DNA of 64,000 bases from Rhodocyclaceae bacterium. Lineage in GTDB: Bacteria > Pseudomonadota > Gammaproteobacteria > Burkholderiales > Rhodocyclaceae. The stretch covers positions 1-64,000 of the forward strand of contig JAEUNM010000127.1 in the NCBI GenBank assembly GCA_016791105.1, written 5' to 3'. This document shows, piece by piece, positions 35,689-43,150 of this stretch. The notes under the pieces were generated by a model. That model saw only the letters and a list, made by a program, of their open reading frames with translations. It did no database searches and had not been told where the DNA came from. Every line of letters starts with the position of its first letter. The stretch's first letter is position 1. The position numbers and the translations under genes are program-made.

Positions 35689-35710
35689 GATTGGTCCTCC
35701 TTATCCGTTA

Positions 35711-36120
35711 TTGAACGGCCGCAATCGCGATGCCTGCCGCGTGGCGTCGAGAGGCGCAGCCGTACCGGCTGCCCCGGGTTGCCATTGGGAAGGCAGCGCG
35801 GTGCGGATGCTACTGTAATCATGGTGCATGAACGCGAGAATGCTGTCGCGCAGCTTGCGTTTGTGCGGATGATTTATGTCACGCCTTGCGCACCGGCACA
35901 GGCCGGCATCAAGCGCGCTGCGCTATTTCGCCCTTCCATTACCGCGATCAGCGGCCATGTCAATATTACTTAATCGTGGCCGGCGCGCCGCATGCAGCAT
36001 GTAGGTTGGGGTGAGCTTGCGAACCCCAACAATGGGCGTCGATCATTGAACGGCCGCTATCACGATGCCTGCCGCGCGGCATCGAGAGGCGCAAGCGCTC
36101 CGGCTGCCCCGGGTTGCCGC
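35711..36120. repeat. Pair of ~73-bp direct repeats
   Basis: 35711-35783 and 36046-36120 share TTGAACGGCCGCNATC, GATGCCTGCCGCG, TCGAGAGGCGCA and GGCTGCCCCGGGTTGCC, with a few mismatches and a 2-bp length change. The copies are 335 bp apart in the same orientation. Confidence 0.8.
36001..36036 (+). repeat. Dispersed repeat copy (GTAGGTTGG family)
   Basis: GTAGGTTGGGGTGAGCTTGC followed by GAACCCCAACAATGGG. Its arms GTTGGGGT and ACCCCAAC can pair. It is nearly identical to the copies at 36856 and 38847. Confidence 0.85.
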
Positions 36121-36206
36121 CCGCAAGCGCACCGAGCGCGCACGGCCACTGCGTTTCCTTGCGCGTACCGATATCATGGATGCTGGTTTGTCGTGGAACA
36201 GGTAAT

Positions 36207-36497
36207 ATGAAACCGTCCATTGCCCTGGCTGCCCATCGCGAAGCCATTCGCCGTGTCGTGCAGTCGCACCGTGTCAGCAACGCGCGCGTATTCGGTTCCG
36301 TGATAACTGGCGAGGACAACGAGGGCAGTGATCTGGACATCCTGGTCGATCCCACGCCGGAAACCACCTTGTTCGACATTGGCGCAATCCGCCACGAGTT
36401 GCTGCAACTTCTGGGTGTGCCGGTGGATGTACTTACGCCCAATGCACTTCCCGAATCATTCCGCGCCACCGTCCTCGCGCAGGCGGTGCCCGTATGA
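36207..36497 (+). CDS. mntA: MNT-domain antitoxin (minimal nucleotidyltransferase)
   Basis: A 96-residue minimal nucleotidyltransferase: FGSVITGEDNEGSDLDILVD provides the GS pair (Gly30-Ser31) and metal-binding Asp42 and Asp44. In HEPN/MNT (type VII) toxin-antitoxin systems the MNT protein adds AMP to a tyrosine beside the HEPN catalytic site and so silences the RNase. Its stop overlaps the ATG of the HEPN frame (ATGA), the standard layout. The catalytic residues are intact, so the antitoxin should still be active even though the toxin frame is broken. Confidence 0.9.
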   Translation: MKPSIALAAHREAIRRVVQSHRVSNARVFGSVITGEDNEGSDLDILVDPTPETTLFDIGAIRHELLQLLGVPVDVLTPNALPESFRATVLAQAVPV

Positions 36498-36859
36498 GGC
36501 ACCGCGGGCAGCGCCTGCTGGATTAGCTGTCTCACATCCTGGAGGCCATAAAGCGCATCGATCTTTATACGGCAGACATGGATGCCGAGGCCTTCCTGAC
36601 GAATCGGATGGTCCAGGATGCCGTAGTCCGCAATATCGAAATCATCGGCGAAGCCAGCCACAATATCGAAACGCTCAGCCCCGACTTTGCCGCCGCGCAC
36701 CCGGAATTGCCCCTTGCGTTTGCTTACCAGATGCGAAATGCGGTGGCCCATGGTTATTTCAAGGTGGACTTGCAAATCGTCTGGAACGCGATCCGAAACG
36801 AGCTTCCGCAACCGTCGCAGCGGGTGCGTGCGCTCATTGCCGATATGTCAGGATCGTAG
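36494..36859 (+). pseudogene. hepT: HEPN-domain toxin with premature amber codon
   Basis: From ATG 36494 the frame reads MRHRGQRLLD, then TAG at 36524-36526, then LSHILEAIKRIDLYTADMDA and on to a normal DUF86/HEPN body. Family members usually have a tyrosine or similar residue at the position of the stop. The catalytic RX4HXY motif is intact (RNAVAHGY, Arg81, His86, Tyr88). Translation could restart at ATG 36578, but that product would lack the first helix. The natural end is also odd: the final TAG is the first TAG of an adjoining dispersed repeat. Best read as a recently disabled toxin, unless the stop is a sequencing error or is read through. Confidence 0.8.
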
Positions 36860-37080
36860 GTTGGGGTGAGCCTGCGAACCCCAACAATAGGAGTCGATCC
36901 GAGCCGCCCTTCTTCGGCCAGTTGTTCGCGCGCGAAGTTGTCTTGCGCCACAACGGCACGCAAGCCTTAATCCGCGCGACGTATGCGACGGTGGGGGCAA
37001 AGCGACGAATTTTGCTTCCGACGCCGGAAACGCTCGTTTCCGAGCAGGCTTGCATTTGAGATTCACCTCGTTTCGCCCGT
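36856..37080 (+). repeat. Extended dispersed repeat, copy A
   Basis: It starts with the GTAGGTTGG element and continues for ~220 bp with clear likeness to 38847-39070: CCAACAATRGG, TTCKKCCAGTTSKTCGCGC, GTTGTCTTGC or TATTGCCTTGC, then GCACGCAAGCC or GCACACCTGAATCCG. No coding sequence is evident. Confidence 0.65.
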
Positions 37081-37212
37081 GGTTACCTTGCGCTAGCTTG
37101 GCAGTTGCGTTGACCTGAGCGTCGGCATCACGGCGCCACATGCTCCGCGCAGAGCCTGGTTGACAAACGCGCTGACGATGTTGACAATGCTGACGACAAA
37201 GGTTGACAAAAC

Positions 37213-38268
37213 ATGAGCAAAGTTCGAATCGGTGGCGAGGCGGTCCGCAAGTTCATCATCGAGAACATCGGGGCGCATCCTCGAGATATCGTGCGAGTTA
37301 CCGCAGAGAAGTTTGGCTGTTCGCGCCAGGCCGTGCATAAGCACGTTCAGCGATTGATCGCGGAGGGCGCGGTCACCGATGGCGGACAGACGCGGAATAA
37401 AACCTATCAACTCGCGCCCTTGGTCAAATGGAGCAAGAATTTCGAGCTAGCCGCGGGTCTGGCAGAGGATGCCGTCTGGAGGTCGGATATTGTTGAACGC
37501 CTTGAAAAGCTGCCCGAGAACGTGCTGCACATCTGGCACTACGGCTTTACCGAAATGTTCAACAATGTCATCGATCACTCCGGCGCGAGAATCGTCTCCG
37601 TGTTCCTGACAAAGACGGCGGCAGCGACAACGATAGACATCCTTGACGACGGCGTCGGCATCTTCAAGAAGATTAAGTCCGCTCTGGACCTTGCGGATGA
37701 ACGCCACGCAGTGCTTGAGCTTGCGAAGGGGAAATTCACGACGGATCCTCGCAATCACTCCGGCGAAGGGATTTTCTTCACGTCCCGCATGTTTGATGAG
37801 TTCGTCATTGCTTCCGGCGATGTGTTCTTCTCTCATCAGTTTGAAGAAACGGAAGACTGGATTCTGCAATTGAGTGCAAACAGCGGAGGTACTTTGGTGA
37901 AGATGGTCCTCCACAACCACACTGCCAGGACCACGAAGAAGGTGTTCGACAAGTTTACTTCGGACGATGACTATGGATTCACTAAAACCGTCGTTCCCGT
38001 CGAGTTGATGCGCTATGGAGATGACAACCTCGTGTCTCGATCTCAGGCAAAACGCCTGCTTGCGCGTCTCGATCGATTCAAGACCGTCGTTCTTGACTTT
38101 TCGGGGGTTGCCTCGGTCGGGCAGGCGTTCGCCGATGAAGTGTTCCGTGTATTTCGATCCAGGAACCCCAATGTCGAGGTCGTTCCCATTCACGCCTCGT
38201 TGGAAGTGAAACGGATGATTACCCGCGCCGAATCGCTGGGCGCGGAGGGGGAACTTGGTGATACCTGA
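37213..38268 (+). CDS. HTH + HATPase + STAS-like (DUF4325) regulatory protein
   Basis: A 351-residue protein. Residues ~1-70 form a winged helix (DIVRVTAEKFGCSRQAVHKH). Residues ~95-230 are an anti-sigma/histidine-kinase-type ATPase: N box FTEMFNNVIDHS, G1 DDGVGIF, G2 HSGEGIFFTSRMFD. The C-terminus is a STAS-like DUF4325 domain (VVLDFSGVASVGQAFADEVF). This architecture, a DNA binder joined to both halves of an anti-sigma/anti-anti-sigma style switch, occurs in scattered accessory loci. A second, broken copy of the last domain lies at 39100-39291. GC content is lower than in the neighbouring core genes, which suggests acquisition. Target unknown. Confidence 0.85.
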   Translation: MSKVRIGGEAVRKFIIENIGAHPRDIVRVTAEKFGCSRQAVHKHVQRLIAEGAVTDGGQTRNKTYQLAPLVKWSKNFELAAGLAEDAVWRSDIVERLEKLPENVLHIWHYGFTEMFNNVIDHSGARIVSVFLTKTAAATTIDILDDGVGIFKKIKSALDLADERHAVLELAKGKFTTDPRNHSGEGIFFTSRMFDEFVIASGDVFFSHQFEETEDWILQLSANSGGTLVKMVLHNHTARTTKKVFDKFTSDDDYGFTKTVVPVELMRYGDDNLVSRSQAKRLLARLDRFKTVVLDFSGVASVGQAFADEVFRVFRSRNPNVEVVPIHASLEVKRMITRAESLGAEGELGDT

Positions 38269-38441
38269 CGCAAAACTGACCGACGTTCCGGGAGTGCAGT
38301 AATGCACTTTCCGCTGCAAGCCGAAATAGCCTGTTCCGGGCAAGGTCTTGGCAGGTGGCTCGCTGTGACGCCTACTTCCCGGCCGTATCTCGGGGAATCG
38401 CCATCCTCTTTCTTTGTCGGCCCATTATCTAATTTCATATA

Positions 38442-38747
38442 ATGAAAACGGTGGCAATTGTTATATCGGCAGGGCTTCTGCTTTACGCCTTTCTCTTTTG
38501 GCAGTCGGTGCAACGGATCGACAATTTCTGTGCAAGCGTTGATGAAACGACCCAGGTGGGCGAATTGCAGCGCCTGGCCGATTTGGCTGGCGTAGACCTG
38601 CGTGGTCCGCGTGTCATTACGGCATCCTCAGGGGAGACGTATGTGTTTGCAATCGCTGCAAGTGGATTCACTGTCGGCGAGTACGCATGCCGTGTACGTG
38701 CAAATTCGATGTCGGGCGCGGTTTCTCAAAAGCGCGTTGGGTATTAG
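38442..38747 (+). CDS. Small membrane-anchored protein of unknown function
   Basis: A 101-residue frame. The N-terminus is a clear membrane anchor or signal (VAIVISAGLLLYAFLF), followed by an acidic, soluble part with two cysteines (FCASVDE and YACRVRA) that could form a disulphide. No family is recognised. The sequence before the ATG is AT-rich (TTTCATATAATG) and contains no good ribosome site, so expression is uncertain. The stop is followed by unrelated repeat DNA. Confidence 0.5.
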   Translation: MKTVAIVISAGLLLYAFLFWQSVQRIDNFCASVDETTQVGELQRLADLAGVDLRGPRVITASSGETYVFAIAASGFTVGEYACRVRANSMSGAVSQKRVGY

Positions 38748-38846
38748 TGCCTACAAGAATTGTCACGCGAAAACTTCGCAACAACACTGCTCGCCAAATT
38801 TTCCTTGTCGGGTGTCGTGGGCTTGGTTGGCCATTAAATAAGCATC

Positions 38847-39099
38847 GTAGGTTGGGGTGAGCTTGCGAACCCCAACAATGGGTGCTGGTCTGAGCGTCCC
38901 ATCTTCCGCCAGTTCGTCGCGCTCGGTATTGCCTTGCTTCGCAAGGGCAGGCACACCTGAATCCGCACGACCCTTCCGTCCAAAGGAGGTATTTGGTACC
39001 CGACGTCGAAAAAGCTCCGCTCGGATCGAGCTTGCCTTTGAAAAACGGCTCGCACGGCCCCTCGTTTCGCTTGTTTCGTTGCCTGTGCTTGGTCGTTGC
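38847..39099 (+). repeat. Extended dispersed repeat, copy B
   Basis: It starts with GTAGGTTGGGGTGAGCTTGC and continues with sequence related to 36856-37080. It ends where the duplicated DUF4325 fragment begins. No gene is supported in it. Confidence 0.65.
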
Positions 39100-39291
39100 G
39101 TCGATCGATTCAAGACCGCGGTCCTCGACTTCGCCGGAATTGCCTCGGTCGGGCAGGCGTTCGCCGATGAAGTGCTCCGTGTATTTCGATCCAGGAACCC
39201 CAATGTCGAGGTTGTTTCAATTCAGGCCTCGTCGGAAGTGAAACGGATGATTACCCGCCCCGAAGCGCTCGGCGCGGAGGGGGCGGGCTGA
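39100..39291 (+). pseudogene. Duplicated C-terminal fragment of the DUF4325 protein
   Basis: The frame reads VDRFKTAVLDFAGIASVGQA, then FADEVLRVFRSRNPN and a near-copy of the tail of the protein at 37213-38268, with the same stop context (TGATACCTGAC). Nucleotide identity is high over ~230 bp, including part of the 3' non-coding sequence. The winged helix and ATPase domains are absent and no start is in place, so it is a gene fragment. Confidence 0.85.
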
Positions 39292-39629
39292 TACCTGACA
39301 CAAATCCGGGGCCGGCAATCGCGGGTGAGCGTAAGGTATTTTGCGCCGCAGGCCGAAAACTCTCAATCGGGAGCACGCTGTTGGCGATTGCTTCGTTATA
39401 CATGGGTATGGCGCTGCGTCCGCCGTTATGGACTTTACGCCGCGCGCCCAAAGGCGAGCGGGGCTGGGTGCAATTAGTCCATTGGCGCCTTGAACTTGCA
39501 TCGGGGAGCGGGATGGCATCGGAGTGCATCGTTCATCTGCCGGGGAAGAACAATATCGACAGTTTCCCCATGATCTGGCGGCGCCAAAATGCGCGCTGAG
39601 TGGCGGCATTAGTCTGTCGTCAGGCGGGC
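39292..39629. other. Intergenic region after the DUF4325 fragment
   Basis: About 340 bases. The first ~40 continue the duplication of sequence found after the intact DUF4325 gene. The rest shows no convincing gene, terminator or repeat. Confidence 0.5.
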
Positions 39630-40982
39630 TCAAGCCCGCTGCAGCACAAGTCGTACCTGCAGGCCGCCTTCCGGGCGATTGCTGAAATTGAGTCCGGCGC
39701 GGTGCAAGGTGGCGATGCGCCGCACGATGGAAAGCCCCAGCCCCACGCCCGGCGCTTGCTGCGGGGCGAGGCGCAAAAAGCGCTCGCCCAGGCGTGCGAG
39801 CTGTTCCGGTGCGACGCCGGGGCCGCTGTCCTCAACACCGAGGCACACGTTGTCGGATTCCACTTCCAGCGTCACAGATACGCGCCCGCCGCGCGGGCTG
39901 TAGCGGATGGCGTTGTCGATCAGGTTGCGCGCCAGGATGGACAGCAGTTCGCCCTGCGCGCGCACAGGGCATTGCGGCGGCGCGCTCAAGTCCAGTTCCA
40001 CGCCTGCGGCCAGCGCGTGCGGGGCCAGATCGGCGCACAGATTTTGCAGCAGGCTGGTCGCATCGGTGTCCTGCAGGGCCGGCACGGCGTGGGCTTCCAG
40101 GCGCGCCAGAGTGAGCAATTGTTCCACCAGGTGGGTCATGCGCTGCTGCGCCTGCAGGCATTTATCCAGTGCTTCGCGCCGCGCCGCGCCGTCGGGCGCA
40201 AGCTGCGCGGCCTGCACCTGGGCCTGCAGGGCGGCGAGCGGGGTGCGCAATTCGTGCGCCGCATCGGCCGTGAAACGGCGTTCGTTCTGCAAGGTGGCAT
40301 CCACGCGCTCGAACAATTCGTTCAGCGCCGCGACCACCGGCTCCAGTTCTCGCGGCGTGTCGGGCAATTCCAGGGCGGTGAGGCGGCGCGGCGTGCGCGC
40401 ATCCACCGCCGCGGTAAGCCGGCGCAACGGCGCCAGCGCGCGGCGCACGGCGAAGCCCAAGGTCGCGGCCAGCACCACCCCGCCTGCCGCCAGCGGCAAT
40501 AGCGCGTGGCGCGCCACTTCTTCGGCCAGTTCGTCGCGCACGGCGTGATCTTGCGCCAGGATGGCGCGCATGCCGGAATCCACATTGGTTTCGGCATATA
40601 GCCGCCACTCGCGGCCGTCCCAGTGGGCGTCGCCATAGCCGTCGGCGGGGGCCGGCAGTGCCGCATCGGGGGCGCCGAAGGATTTGATCTGCAGATGCGG
40701 CGTGCCCACGCCACGCAGGTGCCAAACCTGGAACAACAGTTTGGATTGATACTTATGCACGGCGGTGCTGAGTTCCATACGCGCCGCATCGGGCGAACGT
40801 TCCGCCACGCCAAGCAGGGTTTGCGCGAGCTGGGCGAGTTGGGCGTCGAATAATTCGTCCGCCTCGGTAACCGCCTGCCACCAGGCCACCATGGCCAGCA
40901 GCCCGCCGCCGGCCAGCATGAGGGCCAGCACCAGCAGAGTGAGGCGCGCATTGAGCGAGCGCGGCCATGCGCTCGAGCGCAT
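39630..40982 (-). CDS. Sensor histidine kinase (QseC/PmrB-like)
   Basis: A 450-residue membrane kinase. TM1 is at ~15-35 (LLVLALMLAGGGLLAMVAWW), a ~120-residue periplasmic loop follows, TM2 is near 180-200 (LLPLAAGGVVLAATLGFA), then HAMP and the kinase core with His243 (ADAAHELRTPLAALQ), NLIDNAIRYSP, VEDSGPGV and GVGLGLSIVRR. The start lies 2 nt after the response regulator's stop codon (TAAGCATG), so the pair is translationally coupled. The combination resembles QseBC/PmrAB pairs that sense metals, membrane damage or signal molecules. The actual signal is unknown. Confidence 0.9.
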   Translation of the reverse strand: MRSSAWPRSLNARLTLLVLALMLAGGGLLAMVAWWQAVTEADELFDAQLAQLAQTLLGVAERSPDAARMELSTAVHKYQSKLLFQVWHLRGVGTPHLQIKSFGAPDAALPAPADGYGDAHWDGREWRLYAETNVDSGMRAILAQDHAVRDELAEEVARHALLPLAAGGVVLAATLGFAVRRALAPLRRLTAAVDARTPRRLTALELPDTPRELEPVVAALNELFERVDATLQNERRFTADAAHELRTPLAALQAQVQAAQLAPDGAARREALDKCLQAQQRMTHLVEQLLTLARLEAHAVPALQDTDATSLLQNLCADLAPHALAAGVELDLSAPPQCPVRAQGELLSILARNLIDNAIRYSPRGGRVSVTLEVESDNVCLGVEDSGPGVAPEQLARLGERFLRLAPQQAPGVGLGLSIVRRIATLHRAGLNFSNRPEGGLQVRLVLQRA

Positions 40983-40984
40983 GC

Positions 40985-41653
40985 TTAGTGGGCCGGGGCG
41001 CGTTCGATCATGTAGCCCACGCCGCGCAAGGTGCGTATCAGGTCGGCGCCGAGCTTGCGCCGCAAATGGTGGATGTGCACTTCCACCGTATTGCTTTCCG
41101 CGCCGCCTTCCCAGCCATACATGCCGGCTTCGAGCTGGCTGCGCGTGAGGGCGCGGCCGGCTTGGGTCATGAGGGTTTCCAGCAGGGCGAATTCGCGTGC
41201 AGACAGTTCCACCAGGTTGCCGTCGCGGCGCACGGTGCGTGCGGCCGGATCGAGTTCCACGCCGCCTATGCACAGCACCGGCGCGGCGATGCCCTGCGCG
41301 CGGCGCACCAGCGCGCGCAGGCGGGCGGCCAGTTCTTCGATGTCGGCGGGCTTGACCAGATAGTCGTCGGCGCCGGCATCGAGGCCGCTAATCTTGTCCT
41401 GCAGCGTATCGCGCGCGGTCAGCACGAGTACGGGCGTGCGGTCGCCACGCGCGCGCATGCCGCGCAACACGTCCAGGCCGGACAGGCGCGGCAGGCCCAG
41501 GTCGAGCACCGTGACGTCGAAACGCTCGGCGCGCAGCGCGGTGCGCGCGGCTTCGCCGTCACGCACCCAATCCACCGTCGACCCCAGGTGCATGAGCCCG
41601 CTGCGCAGGCCATCTCCCAATAATTCGTCATCTTCCACCAACAATACGCGCAT
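40985..41653 (-). CDS. OmpR-family response regulator (QseB/PmrA-like)
   Basis: A 222-residue regulator. The receiver has EDDE at the acidic pocket, phospho-acceptor Asp51 (VLDLGLPRLSG), LTARD, and Lys in LVKPADIEEL (KPAD instead of the common KPFD). The winged helix ends with the recognition segment VEVHIHHLRRKLG and wing TLRGVGYMI. It heads the two-gene operon with the kinase downstream. A PmrA/QseB-type direct repeat stands ~46-62 bp before its ATG, pointing to autoregulation. Confidence 0.93.
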   Translation of the reverse strand: MRVLLVEDDELLGDGLRSGLMHLGSTVDWVRDGEAARTALRAERFDVTVLDLGLPRLSGLDVLRGMRARGDRTPVLVLTARDTLQDKISGLDAGADDYLVKPADIEELAARLRALVRRAQGIAAPVLCIGGVELDPAARTVRRDGNLVELSAREFALLETLMTQAGRALTRSQLEAGMYGWEGGAESNTVEVHIHHLRRKLGADLIRTLRGVGYMIERAPAH

Positions 41654-41698
41654 ATCCCCGGACCCGGACTTTACCTCAGGATAGTGTGCGGGTTGCGG

Positions 41699-41715
41699 CT
41701 TAACGCGCGCTTAAG
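41699..41715. promoter_or_regulatory. PmrA/QseB-type box upstream of the response regulator
   Basis: CTTAAC-GCGCG-CTTAAG: two CTTAA half-sites with starts 11 bp apart. This matches the known PmrA/QseB box (YTTAAK-N5-YTTAAK). It is centred ~54 bp before the ATG of the adjoining QseB/PmrA-like gene. Confidence 0.6.
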
Positions 41716-41990
41716 GAAGTTGCCGTGGCGGTGACAGGGATTTCGTGCCCTGCCCAACCGGCACTCGTCGAGTTGTGGTGCATTAAACTCAGGAGGCGGA
41801 ATGTCTGTGCGCTGCGGGCGGGGACAGGAGCATGTTTGCCCATGTGACGAGCAGGCGCTGCGTTCCCGAAAACCCGGGCGGCTCCCTGCCGGGCGGAATC
41901 GGGCGCGCAGGAGCGTGCGCGCTGCCCGGTCTTATGCCGGTCCAGCCATTGCGGCGCCAATTGACGCAGGCGTGATGGGCCGCCACGGTC
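41716..41990. other. Intergenic region between the two-component pair and the nos-side genes
   Basis: Beyond the direct-repeat box, about 275 bases hold no convincing gene or terminator. Short open frames here lack ribosome sites and family likeness. Confidence 0.5.
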
Positions 41991-42350
41991 TTATTCGGGC
42001 CGCGGGTCCAGCGGGCTGCGCAACAGGGCGTCCATCAGGTCGCGAATGTTGTGCCAGGGCGGGGCGCCGCAGCGGGTGATCGGATCGGGCTGCAGTGCGC
42101 CGCCAGCGTCGTGAAAATGATTGGGCGCGGTTTCAAGCTCGCCGTGGCAGGGCGCGGTGTCTATGCATAACTCCGCGTCGCCCCATGTCCAGCGCAAACA
42201 ATAGGCATCCGCCGCGGCGTAGCGGATTTCCAGCGCCACGCCATTTTGCAGGCGCGCGAGCAGGGCATCCTGGCGCAGTTCCAGTGGCGCGGTAAGCGCG
42301 CCGGCATAGTGCTCGGCGATGGCGGCGTGCAGTTCGAGGTGCAGGCTCAT
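41991..42350 (-). CDS. Unknown protein, second of a two-gene unit after nosL
   Basis: A 119-residue acidic protein of unknown function. Its ATG overlaps the previous gene's stop (ATGA), so it is translationally coupled. The segment CLRWTWGDAELCIDTAPCHG and the following NHFHDAGG faintly recall DUF6516-type proteins, in which a histidine-rich strand pair follows a tryptophan-containing strand. That likeness is too weak for a call. If correct, this and the 89-residue gene would be a toxin-antitoxin pair appended to the nos operon. No signal peptide. Confidence 0.6.
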   Translation of the reverse strand: MSLHLELHAAIAEHYAGALTAPLELRQDALLARLQNGVALEIRYAAADAYCLRWTWGDAELCIDTAPCHGELETAPNHFHDAGGALQPDPITRCGAPPWHNIRDLMDALLRSPLDPRPE

Positions 42351-42616
42351 CGATTCACCTCGCGCAGGCGTTCGGCCAGCACTTCGCGCACCTGATCGCG
42401 CGTGTCGGCCAGCACCCGCGCCGCCAGATAGCGCTCGTAGGCCGGGTGTTCAGGCAACTCGCCAGACTGTATGCGCGCCAGCAACTCGGCTTCGCCGGCA
42501 ACGCCAAAACCGGCAAGTATCCGATCGCGGCTTAGCCTCAGTTCATACATGAGGCCGGAAAGGCGCTGGATTTCCACCGCCGTGGCAGCTTCCATGGAAT
42601 TGTAAAAGTCGCTCAT
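42347..42616 (-). CDS. Unknown 89-residue helical protein after nosL
   Basis: An 89-residue, mostly helical, soluble protein of unrecognised family (MSDFYNSMEAATAVEIQRLS at the N-terminus). An AAGGAG lies 6 nt before the ATG and overlaps the nosL stop codon, so it is the next gene of the nos transcript. The following gene overlaps it by 4 bp. The LPEHPAYERYLAARVLADTR stretch could be a protein-binding helix. No function is assigned. Confidence 0.65.
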   Translation of the reverse strand: MSDFYNSMEAATAVEIQRLSGLMYELRLSRDRILAGFGVAGEAELLARIQSGELPEHPAYERYLAARVLADTRDQVREVLAERLREVNR

Positions 42617-42625
42617 CGATGCTCC

Positions 42626-43150
42626 TTACATTTTCTGGTCTTTGATGACGCCGCCATCGAGTTCGGCCATTTCCGGCTTGACGTCGGCGAATTTGAGCAG
42701 GCGCCCGCCGTGGGCCTTGATGAATTCCTGGGCAGCGGCTTCGCTGGCGAAGGATGCGAAGGTGGGCCCCATGGAGCCGCGCATGTCCGAGCCGGCCACA
42801 TAGACGGCCTGACGCGCATCTATCCAGTTGCCCTGTGGTTCGTCCCACCTGGCTTTACCCATGTCCTGCACGTACAGCGCCGTGACGCGGCGCGCCTGCT
42901 CGGGCTTCAGATAAACGGAAAACATTTCGACCGTGTCGCAGAAATAATCCGGCTTCGCCACGCCTGCATAATGGATTTGCGCCTTGGGACCGGGGAAATT
43001 GGCGAGCAGCATGCCGTCGAGCACGCAGGCCGTGGTTTTGTCGAAATCCACCGCAGCGGCGCTGCTGCCGTCCTGTTTGTCGCCGCAGCCGGCGAGCAGG
43101 GTGGCGGCTAGCAGGCTGGCCAGCAGGGGTGGAAGGCGGGTAAATGTCAT
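42626..43150 (-). CDS. nosL: NosL, copper-binding lipoprotein for N2O reductase assembly
   Basis: A 174-residue lipoprotein: the signal ends LLAATLLAGC with lipobox Cys22. The NosL domain shows ACVLDGMLLANFPGPKAQIH, CDTVEMF with a Cys-Met pair likely to bind Cu(I), YVQDMGKARW, AVYVAGSDMRGSMGP and the ending EFIKAHGGRLLKF. NosL delivers copper for the CuZ site of NosZ at the periplasmic face. The start overlaps the nosY stop (ATGA). Gene order nosD-F-Y-L is the standard one. Confidence 0.95.
   Translation of the reverse strand: MTFTRLPPLLASLLAATLLAGCGDKQDGSSAAAVDFDKTTACVLDGMLLANFPGPKAQIHYAGVAKPDYFCDTVEMFSVYLKPEQARRVTALYVQDMGKARWDEPQGNWIDARQAVYVAGSDMRGSMGPTFASFASEAAAQEFIKAHGGRLLKFADVKPEMAELDGGVIKDQKM

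Larger units (their letters stand above)
35689..36206. other. Repeat-rich intergenic region between hcp and the MNT gene
   Basis: About 520 bases with no supported gene. It contains the two copies of a ~73-bp direct repeat (35711-35783 and 36046-36120) and one dispersed GTAGGTTGG element (36001-36036). The remainder shows no coding sign. Confidence 0.6.

Noticed and set aside
38857..39099. Full gene starting in repeat copy B and running into the DUF4325 fragment
   Set aside because: The first ~80 codons translate the dispersed repeat; only the later part is homologous to a protein, so it is a fragment.
39381..39599. Small gene after the DUF4325 fragment
   Set aside because: No ribosome site, no family likeness, and composition like the surrounding intergenic DNA.
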